Source of the DNA: Desulfobacteraceae bacterium
GTDB lineage: Bacteria > Desulfobacterota > DSM-4660 > Desulfatiglandales > Desulfatiglandaceae
Assembly (NCBI GenBank): GCA_030589715.1
Contig: JAUUVE010000052.1
Span: 1 to 9,804, forward strand
Length of the DNA: 9,804 nt
Direction: 5' to 3'
Shown piece by piece: positions 5,504 to 9,804 of this stretch (the first letter of the stretch is position 1; the number at the start of each line of letters is the position of its first letter). A model generated the notes under the pieces. The model worked only from the letters and a program-made list of their open reading frames with translations, was not told the origin of the DNA and searched no databases. Position numbers and translations under genes: made by a program.

Positions 5504-5922
5504 AGCTGAACAGTCTCTGGCAAGACTATAGGCGTACAAAAAACATTTTGGGGTTATTATTTCCCTCTTTGGATAAGGCATAAGGAGCCTGGTACGGCTG
5601 ATACTTGAAAATCGAAACTTGAAATTTGGGGATATTTCGACATTTCTTGGGGTTATCGAGTTTTCAGCCCGCCCTGGCTTCCGGCTCGTAGCGCGTACGG
5701 CTCGGAGAGTGCGACTGGATTTGGCCACTCTGCCTTCCCCAGTGCTCTCTTTCTGTACACCTTTCTTTTTAGCGTCATTTGGGTGATCAGGTCTGGGCCA
5801 GGGTTTCAAATTTCCAGTTTCTCTCAGCAACAGCGACAGAACCTTGTTTAAAGATCGTATCCTAGATTACCCCAAAGACTTTTTCTTGAAAGCTATAGCG
5901 AGGGTGAATCGGAGCCGGGAAA
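5504..5922 (+). other. 419-nt non-coding spacer at the S10/spc boundary
   Basis: No gene is supported on either strand. The only long reading frame is on the - strand, overlaps rpsQ and resembles no family I know. From about 5650 to 5790 the + strand turns pyrimidine-rich, opposite to the surrounding genes. Contents seen are TTGGGGTTAT twice (near 5549 and 5648), a hairpin AGAGTG/CACTCT (5706-5711 with 5726-5731), CGTA/TACG around a 5-nt loop (5687-5699), a repeated CGGCTCG (5682 and 5698), and inverted repeats described separately. In E. coli the spc promoter lies at this boundary, so a promoter for rplN would make sense, but I cannot point to convincing -35 and -10 boxes. No T-run terminator directly follows a hairpin. 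Confidence 0.6.
5614..5821. repeat. Inverted-repeat pair framing the core of the rpsQ-rplN spacer
   Basis: GAAACTTGAAATTTG at 5614-5628 is the reverse complement of CAAATTTCCAGTTTC at 5807-5821 with one mismatch in 15. A second, outer pair, TTTGGGGT at 5547-5554 and ACCCCAAA at 5869-5876, brackets it. The nested arrangement looks like a small dispersed intergenic element or the remains of one. No transposase, terminal direct repeat or second copy is visible in the window, so this remains a suggestion. Confidence 0.4.
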
Positions 5923-6291
5923 ATGATACAGACTCAAACCATATTGAGGGTGGCTGACAATTCAGGAGCCAAATTGATCTCCTGCATAAAGGTGCTGGGA
6001 GGGTCCAAGCGGAGATACGCAAGTATTGGCGATGTTATAGTTGTAACGGTAAAAGAGGCGATGCCAAACTCCAAGGTCAGGAAGGGAGATGTTGTTCGAG
6101 CAGTTGTTGTCAGGACGGCAAAGGAGATCCGAAGGAGTGATGGGTCTTATATCAAGTTTGACGATAACTCAGCCGTGTTGATCAATCAGCAACGTGAGCC
6201 CATCGGGACAAGGATTTTTGGGCCAGTAGCAAGGGAGTTGAGGGCAAAGAGGTTTATGAAGATCATCTCATTAGCCCCGGAGGTGCTCTAG
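5923..6291 (+). CDS. rplN: 50S ribosomal protein L14
   Basis: This 122-residue protein has exactly the usual L14 length. It starts MIQTQTILRVADNSGAKLI and contains the signature region with VVRTAKEIRRSDGSYIKFDDN, followed by NQQREPIGTRIFGPVAREL. L14 binds 23S rRNA at the subunit interface, near bridge B8, and is a docking site for the RsfS silencing factor in other bacteria. The ATG at 5923 is preceded by CGGAG. It is the first gene of the spc half, after the 419-nt spacer, so it may have its own promoter. Confidence 0.98.
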   Translation: MIQTQTILRVADNSGAKLISCIKVLGGSKRRYASIGDVIVVTVKEAMPNSKVRKGDVVRAVVVRTAKEIRRSDGSYIKFDDNSAVLINQQREPIGTRIFGPVARELRAKRFMKIISLAPEVL

Positions 6292-6348
6292 TCTCAAGCC
6301 CCACATTACCTGACTGATAACAAAGATAATAGCAAATATGCCGAGATT

Positions 6349-6353
6349 GGGAG
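6349..6353 (+). promoter_or_regulatory. Shine-Dalgarno supporting a GTG start for rplX
   Basis: GGGAG ends 8 nt before GTG 6362, while the upstream in-frame ATG at 6338 has no purine-rich element in front of it. This favours the GTG as start. Confidence 0.5.
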
Positions 6354-6361
6354 CATCAAAA

Positions 6362-6691
6362 GTGAGGAAGAAACATCCTAAAATTAAAAAGAATGACAAA
6401 ATTATTGTTATTGTTGGAAAAGAAAAGGGTAAGATCGGCACGGTCTTGAAGGTGGACTCTGAGAAAGAGCGTGTGATTGTTGAGAAAGTAAATATGGTTA
6501 AGAGGCATTCCAGACCCAGCCAGCAGACTGGCCAGGGAGGAATCATTGAGAAGGAAGCACCGTTACATATCTCCAAGGTAATGATGATTTGCAATAAGTG
6601 CACTGAGCCAACAAGGATTGGAAAGCGTATACTAGTAGATGGCTCCAAGGTTCGCGTCTGCAAGAAGTGCGGTGAACCCATGGATGAGTGA
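6362..6691 (+). CDS. rplX: 50S ribosomal protein L24 with CxxC pairs (start GTG 6362 or ATG 6338)
   Basis: From GTG 6362 the product is 109 residues. It contains the KOW segment KKNDKIIVIVGKEKGKIGTV (residues 9-28), VNMVKRHSRPSQQ, GGIIEKEAPLHISKVM, and two CxxC pairs at residues 77/80 and 100/103. L24 is one of the two assembly initiators of the 50S subunit. The cysteine pairs probably bind zinc, a form common outside Gammaproteobacteria. ATG 6338 would add eight residues (MPRLGASK) but has no Shine-Dalgarno; GTG 6362 has GGGAG and a start resembling other L24 proteins, so I prefer it with moderate certainty. The gene ends 19 nt before rplE. Confidence 0.93.
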   Translation: MRKKHPKIKKNDKIIVIVGKEKGKIGTVLKVDSEKERVIVEKVNMVKRHSRPSQQTGQGGIIEKEAPLHISKVMMICNKCTEPTRIGKRILVDGSKVRVCKKCGEPMDE

Positions 6692-6699
6692 AGCTGTTC

Positions 6700-6705
6700 A
6701 GGAGG
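6700..6705 (+). promoter_or_regulatory. Perfect Shine-Dalgarno that fixes the TTG start of rplE
   Basis: AGGAGG ends 5 nt before TTG 6711. The reading frame is open further upstream into rplX, but the conserved L5 start SRLKDRY begins right after this TTG. Confidence 0.88.
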
Positions 6706-6710
6706 TAGTA

Positions 6711-7250
6711 TTGTCCCGACTGAAGGATAGATACCAAACAGAGGTTGTACCCGCCATGATGAGGGAGTTCGGATATAAGAGTATCATGGCGGTCCCTCGG
6801 ATAGAAAAGACCGTGTTAAACATGGGCTTGGGAGAGGCCATCCAGAATATCAAGACACTTGATTCCGGAGTCGAGGAACTTAGCCTAATCGCTGGCCAGA
6901 GGGCAGTTGTGACAAAGGCCAAGAGGTCAATTGCAGGATTCAAGCTTCGCCAAGGAATGCCTATAGGATGCATGGTAACCTTACGGCGTGAAAGGATGTA
7001 CGATTTCGTGGACAAGCTTTTCAATGTGGGCTTTCCAAGGGTGAGGGATTTTAGAGGACTCTCGGACAAGATCTTTGATGGCCGTGGCAATTGCTCAACA
7101 GGGATCAAGGAGTTTATTGTCTTTCCGGAAATTGACTATGACAAGATAGAGAGGATGAAAGGCCTGAATATCTCCATTGTAACAACAGCGAAGACCGATG
7201 CAGAAGGTCTTTTCTTATTGAGGCAATTGGGGATGCCTTTCCGTACCTAA
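6711..7250 (+). CDS. rplE: 50S ribosomal protein L5 (TTG start)
   Basis: From TTG 6711 the product is 179 residues, the standard L5 length. It contains SRLKDRYQTEVVPAMMREF, the signature VPRIEKTVLNMGLGEA (residues 28-43), AGQRAVVTKAKRSIAGFKLR (61-80) and IDYDKIERMKGLNI. L5 binds 5S rRNA with L18 and L25 and forms part of the central protuberance. The frame is open upstream to 6639, but those codons overlap rplX and are not L5-like; the perfect AGGAGG decides for TTG. The gap to rplX is 19 nt. Confidence 0.97.
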   Translation: MSRLKDRYQTEVVPAMMREFGYKSIMAVPRIEKTVLNMGLGEAIQNIKTLDSGVEELSLIAGQRAVVTKAKRSIAGFKLRQGMPIGCMVTLRRERMYDFVDKLFNVGFPRVRDFRGLSDKIFDGRGNCSTGIKEFIVFPEIDYDKIERMKGLNISIVTTAKTDAEGLFLLRQLGMPFRT

Positions 7251-7263
7251 GTTAGCCGAGTTT

Positions 7264-7270
7264 AGGGAGG
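7264..7270 (+). promoter_or_regulatory. Shine-Dalgarno that fixes the TTG start of rpsN
   Basis: AGGGAGG ends 5 nt before TTG 7276. The conserved S14 start ARQSLIVKAQRK follows directly and no ATG is present nearby. Confidence 0.87.
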
Positions 7271-7275
7271 TTATA

Positions 7276-7461
7276 TTGGCTAGACAGTCGCTTATTGTTA
7301 AGGCTCAAAGGAAACAAAAATTCTCGACCCGGCAATATAATAGGTGTCCCGTTTGCGGGCGGAGCAGGGCCTTTATACGGAAATTTGGGATCTGTAGAAT
7401 CTGTTTTAGGAATATGGCCTTGAGGGGTGAGATCCCAGGGGTGGTTAAATCAAGTTGGTAA
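7276..7461 (+). CDS. rpsN: 30S ribosomal protein S14, short zinc-binding type (TTG start)
   Basis: The 61-residue product is the short type Z S14. A complete zinc motif is present, with Cys24, Cys27, Cys40 and Cys43 (CxxC-x12-CxxC), followed by CFRNMALRGEIPGVVKSSW, the normal end of this class. S14 sits in the 30S head near S3 and S10. All four cysteines are kept, so this is the zinc-dependent form; a cysteine-free paralogue, if one exists, is elsewhere. Starts at TTG with AGGGAGG upstream. It lies between rplE (25 nt) and rpsH (45 nt), its usual place. Confidence 0.97.
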   Translation: MARQSLIVKAQRKQKFSTRQYNRCPVCGRSRAFIRKFGICRICFRNMALRGEIPGVVKSSW

Positions 7462-7506
7462 GACCTTTTCGGATTATCATTGAGAAGGGTTATAAGGAGC
7501 AGGCGA

Positions 7507-7905
7507 ATGACCATGACCGATCCTATTGCGGATATGTTGACGAGAATCAGGAATGCCGTGAGGGCCTCTCATGAACTGGTGAATATTCCTAATTCGAAAT
7601 TGAAGATCAACATAGCCAAGGTTTTAAAATCCGAAGGCTATATCAAGAATTTCAGGATTGTTTCTGATGGTCGACATAGGTTCATAAGAATTTTTTTGAG
7701 ATATGATGAGGATGGAGTCCCTGTAATCGGCGGACTCAAGAGGGTTAGCAAGCCAAGCTGTCGGATCTATGAAAGGGCTGAAAGGATCCCAACGGTCTTA
7801 GATGGTTATGGAATCAACATTGTTTCCACATCGAAAGGTATAATGACGGATAGAGAGGCCAGGAAAAAGAAAGTCGGTGGAGAGGTCCTCTGTTCGGTGT
7901 GGTAG
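7507..7905 (+). CDS. rpsH: 30S ribosomal protein S8
   Basis: From ATG 7507 the product is 132 residues: MTMTDPIADMLTRIRNA, then IPNSKLKINIAKVLKSEGYI, and the C-terminal signature STSKGIMTDREARKKKVGGE ending LCSVW. S8 binds helix 21 of 16S rRNA and in E. coli represses the spc operon by binding its mRNA. AGGAG (7495-7499) lies 7 nt before ATG 7507; a second ATG at 7513 would remove two residues and is farther from it. The frame is open to 7480, but the additional residues are not S8-like. Confidence 0.97.
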   Translation: MTMTDPIADMLTRIRNAVRASHELVNIPNSKLKINIAKVLKSEGYIKNFRIVSDGRHRFIRIFLRYDEDGVPVIGGLKRVSKPSCRIYERAERIPTVLDGYGINIVSTSKGIMTDREARKKKVGGEVLCSVW

Positions 7906-7949
7906 ATACTTAGCTAATGCCTAACCCATTTTAGAGCTGGAGGTTATGA

Positions 7950-8489
7950 ATGTCTCGCCTAGGCAAAAGGCCTATTTCGATACCAAAAGATGTTGAGGTC
8001 AAACTTGAAGGCGACCTCCTCAGAGTGAAAGGACCAAAGGGCGAACTCAGGCGACGGGTTCATCCCAAGGTTCAGGTGGATATGGATGGTGACAAAATCT
8101 CTGTTTCAGTGGCTGATGGGAGCAGGGAATCAAGATCCCTTCACGGCCTTTTTGCGGTCCTGATCAACAACATGGTGACTGGCGTCACAAAGGGGTTTGA
8201 GAGAGTTCTCGAGATTTCGGGCGTTGGATACAGGGCTGTGGTCAATGGGAGGACGGCTGTTTTTAACCTAGGATACTCGCGCCCTATAGACTTCGAGTTG
8301 CCTGATGGGGTGGACGCAAAGATAGAGAAGTCCAAGATCATTTTAACGGGGATCGACAAGGAACTCCTGGGAATGACCGCTTCGAAGATCAGGAATCTTA
8401 GAAGGCCCGAGCCTTATAAGGGGAAGGGGATCAAGTACGCGGAGGAGATGATCCGGAGAAAGGCCGGAAAGACAGGTGCTGTCAAGTAA
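7950..8489 (+). CDS. rplF: 50S ribosomal protein L6
   Basis: The 179-residue product has normal L6 length. It starts MSRLGKRPISIPKDVEV, has the two repeated alpha/beta domains (residues about 1-82 and 83-179), the ISGVGYRAVVNG segment at 89-100, and the signature PEPYKGKGI at 153-161. L6 binds 23S rRNA near the sarcin-ricin loop and the base of the L7/L12 stalk. GGAGG lies about 7 nt before the ATG. A 66-nt spacer with a hairpin separates it from rplR. Confidence 0.98.
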   Translation: MSRLGKRPISIPKDVEVKLEGDLLRVKGPKGELRRRVHPKVQVDMDGDKISVSVADGSRESRSLHGLFAVLINNMVTGVTKGFERVLEISGVGYRAVVNGRTAVFNLGYSRPIDFELPDGVDAKIEKSKIILTGIDKELLGMTASKIRNLRRPEPYKGKGIKYAEEMIRRKAGKTGAVK

Positions 8490-8508
8490 TGGGCCTTTAT
8501 CGCAGAAG

Positions 8509-8534
8509 GTAAAATGTTTGGGTCCTAATTTTAC
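8509..8534 (+). other. Perfect 7-bp hairpin in the rplF-rplR spacer
   Basis: GTAAAAT (8509-8515) and ATTTTAC (8528-8534) are perfect complements around a 12-nt loop. It ends immediately before a GGAGG at 8535, itself upstream of the AAGGGG nearest to the rplR start. It is A/T-rich with no T-run after it, so it is not a terminator. A role in mRNA stability or translation is possible but unproven. Confidence 0.3.
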
Positions 8535-8555
8535 GGAGGTTAAGGGGTCACCAAG

Positions 8556-8924
8556 ATGGGTGTTTTTGGCAGATCAGATGCAAGGGCGAAGAGACAAAAA
8601 AGGGTGCGGAAGAAGATCCGTGGGACCTCTGATAAGCCCCGGCTATGTGTTTTTAGGAGTGCGAGGCATATTTATGCCCAGATCATAGATGATAATACAG
8701 GTAGGACCTTGGTGGAAGCCTCTTCATTATCCAAAGGGCTTGCCCCGAAGATTGGAAGGAACGGCGGTAACAAAAAAGGGGCGGCCTTGGTGGGTGCTTC
8801 TGTTGCTGACCGGGCGCTCGAGAATGGGGTCAAGAGGGTTGTGTTTGACCGAAACGGGTTTCTATACCATGGACGCGTAAAGGCCCTTGCTGGGGCGGCG
8901 CGTGAGTGCGGGCTGGAGTTTTGA
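8556..8924 (+). CDS. rplR: 50S ribosomal protein L18
   Basis: This 122-residue protein has a basic N-terminal tail (RSDARAKRQKRVRKKIRGT), then KPRLCVFRSARHIYAQIIDD, the typical start of the folded L18 domain. It ends with VVFDRNGFLYHGRVKAL and AARECGLEF. L18 binds 5S rRNA and delivers it, with L5, to the central protuberance. AAGGGG (8542-8547) is 8 nt before ATG 8556. The stop is TGA, 15 nt before rpsE. Confidence 0.97.
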   Translation: MGVFGRSDARAKRQKRVRKKIRGTSDKPRLCVFRSARHIYAQIIDDNTGRTLVEASSLSKGLAPKIGRNGGNKKGAALVGASVADRALENGVKRVVFDRNGFLYHGRVKALAGAARECGLEF

Positions 8925-8939
8925 GGAGGGATAGATCCA

Positions 8940-9437
8940 ATGTTTAAGCCAGAGGATGAAGAGCAGTTAATAGAGAAGGTGGTCCATATCAACCGGGTGG
9001 CAAAGGTAGTGAAGGGGGGACGTCGGTTTAGTTTTAGCGCTATCGTTGTGGTGGGAGATGGCAAGGGCACAATTGGGACTGGACTTGGAAAGGCGAATCA
9101 GGTCCCTGACGCCATCAGGAAGGGCATTGAAAAGGCCAAAAGGGACATGAAGGAGATTTGCCTGTATGAGACATCCATCCCCTATAAAGTGATCGGGGAG
9201 TCAGGTGCGGGTCGTGTACTATTGAAACCTGCGGGTCCCGGTACTGGTCTGATTGCGGGTGGTGCAGTGCGCGCAGTCCTAGAGGCGGCTGGGGTCCAGA
9301 ATATACTCACAAAGTGTCTAGGTTCCCATAACCCCCATAATATTGTGAGGGCAACAATGAGGGGCCTACGGTCACTCAGGACCCCCGAAGAGATTGCCCG
9401 ACGCAGGGGCAAGACAGTTGAAGAAATGGTAACTTGA
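8940..9437 (+). CDS. rpsE: 30S ribosomal protein S5
   Basis: The 165-residue product has the S5 N-terminal double-stranded RNA-binding-like domain (about residues 8-74, with VAKVVKGGRRFSFSAIVVVG, then GLGKANQVPDAIRKGIEKAK). Its C-terminal domain has GAGRVLLKPAGPGTGLIAGG and HNPHNIVRATMRGLRSL. S5 helps maintain decoding accuracy and, with S3 and S4, shapes the mRNA entry channel. AGGAGGG lies at good distance from ATG 8940. Length and motifs are normal; nothing odd is seen. Confidence 0.98.
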   Translation: MFKPEDEEQLIEKVVHINRVAKVVKGGRRFSFSAIVVVGDGKGTIGTGLGKANQVPDAIRKGIEKAKRDMKEICLYETSIPYKVIGESGAGRVLLKPAGPGTGLIAGGAVRAVLEAAGVQNILTKCLGSHNPHNIVRATMRGLRSLRTPEEIARRRGKTVEEMVT

Positions 9438-9464
9438 GTCGATTGGGTAGAGACAGTATTGGCT

Positions 9465-9641
9465 ATGGCTAAGACTATTAAAGTAACTCTTGTAAAGAGT
9501 GCAATAGGCAGGAACAAGAAGATTGGCCAGACCCTGAGGGGTTTAGGCCTGACACGGCTGAACAAGACAGTCGAGCTTGAGAATACTCCGGCCATAAGAG
9601 GGATGATCAATAAGGTGTTGTTCCTAGTAAAGATTCACTGA
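9465..9641 (+). CDS. rpmD: 50S ribosomal protein L30
   Basis: From ATG 9465 the product is 58 residues: MAKTIKVTLVKSAIGRNKKI, then TLRGLGLTRLNKTVELE and IRGMINKVLFLVKIH, the complete short bacterial L30. L30 lies on the 50S surface and is dispensable in some lineages. A TTG at 9459 would add two residues (Met-Ala); its context TATTGGCTA is identical to that of the TTG start of rpsN, so it cannot be dismissed. The purine-rich element upstream (GGGTAGAGA) is compatible with either. I prefer the ATG because most L30 proteins start there. Confidence 0.94.
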   Translation: MAKTIKVTLVKSAIGRNKKIGQTLRGLGLTRLNKTVELENTPAIRGMINKVLFLVKIH

Positions 9642-9662
9642 GGTCCTAATAGGTGTAAAAAA

Positions 9663-9804
9663 GTGAAAATCCATGATCTTTCACCTGCTGAGGGTTCGAG
9701 AAAAGGGAAGAAGAGGGTAGGAAGAGGTCCAGGTTCCGGACACGGAAAGACTTCTTGCCGAGGCCACAAAGGGCAGAAGGCACGTTCTGGAGGCGGGCCA
9801 CGCC
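9663..9804 (+). CDS. rplO: 50S ribosomal protein L15, N-terminal part (3' truncated by the window)
   Basis: A GTG at 9663 starts MKIHDLSPAEGSRKGKKRVG, followed by the glycine-rich basic tail RGPGSGHGKTSCRGHKGQKA and RSGGG that is diagnostic of L15. This N-terminal extension threads into 23S rRNA. AGGTG (9651-9655) lies 7 nt upstream, and no ATG is available, so GTG is very probably the start. Only 47 codons are in the window; the folded domain and, normally, secY lie beyond. It follows rpmD by 21 nt. Confidence 0.95.
   Translation, partial: MKIHDLSPAEGSRKGKKRVGRGPGSGHGKTSCRGHKGQKARSGGGPR

Noticed and set aside
5706..5775. Rho-independent terminator in the rpsQ-rplN spacer
   Set aside because: The AGAGTG/CACTCT hairpin has a 14-nt loop and only 6 pairs, and the T-rich run (about 5761-5770) is some 30 nt away from it.
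5330..5830. Long - strand open frame (166 codons) covering much of the rpsQ-rplN spacer
   Set aside because: It overlaps rpsQ in antisense, its translation has no recognisable domain and is rich in Arg, Ser, Lys and Pro like a random frame, and I see no good ribosome-binding site for it.
5880..5910. spc promoter just before rplN (TTGTTT and later TATAGC-like words)
   Set aside because: Spacing and box quality do not fit a sigma-70 type promoter well enough to annotate.

Overview
The window is one continuous stretch of a bacterial str–S10–spc ribosomal-protein cluster, all on the + strand. It begins in the last codons of tuf (EF-Tu) and ends inside rplO (L15). The order is tuf-rpsJ-rplC-rplD-rplW-rplB-rpsS-rplV-rpsC-rplP-rpmC-rpsQ-rplN-rplX-rplE-rpsN-rpsH-rplF-rplR-rpsE-rpmD-rplO, the classical bacterial order with nothing missing and no foreign gene inserted. 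Base composition is moderate, the coding strand is purine-rich, arginine is often AGG/AGA, and S14 is the short zinc type. Together with the look of L3, S10 and L29 this suggests a Desulfobacterota (deltaproteobacterial) or related anaerobe. That assignment is an impression from sequence style, not a search result.

Layout. Positions 1-128 are the tuf 3' end. Positions 140-5503 are the S10 half (S10, L3, L4, L23, L2, S19, L22, S3, L16, L29, S17), with several spacers of 84-118 nt that are longer than usual for this cluster. Positions 5504-5922 are a 419-nt non-coding spacer at the S10/spc boundary; it is pyrimidine-rich on the + strand and carries inverted repeats. Positions 5923-9804 are the spc half (L14, L24, L5, S14, S8, L6, L18, S5, L30, partial L15), more tightly packed. 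The products are structural proteins of the 30S and 50S subunits, presumably co-transcribed so that their amounts stay balanced; EF-Tu delivers aminoacyl-tRNA to the ribosome they build.

The one striking anomaly is in rplC. The L3 reading frame is interrupted by an in-frame TGA at 928-930 (codon 130), yet the remaining 77 codons continue in the same frame, match the family well and end at a second TGA at 1162-1164. Since L3 is normally indispensable, this is a base error, a recent nonsense mutation with a functional copy or suppressor elsewhere, or recoding of UGA. A foldable stem-loop starts 11 nt after the TGA and resembles a bacterial SECIS in placement, but it lies in conserved coding sequence and may be chance. 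TGA is an ordinary stop for at least five other genes here (rplP, rplX, rplR, rpsE, rpmD), so a genome-wide reassignment of TGA is unlikely.

Other points of interest are the frequent TTG starts (rpsS, rpsC, rplE, rpsN, possibly rpmD), each of the four firm ones with a good Shine-Dalgarno, and small perfect hairpins in the rplC-rplD and rplF-rplR spacers. I see no CRISPR array, tRNA, rRNA, IS element or obviously new gene system.
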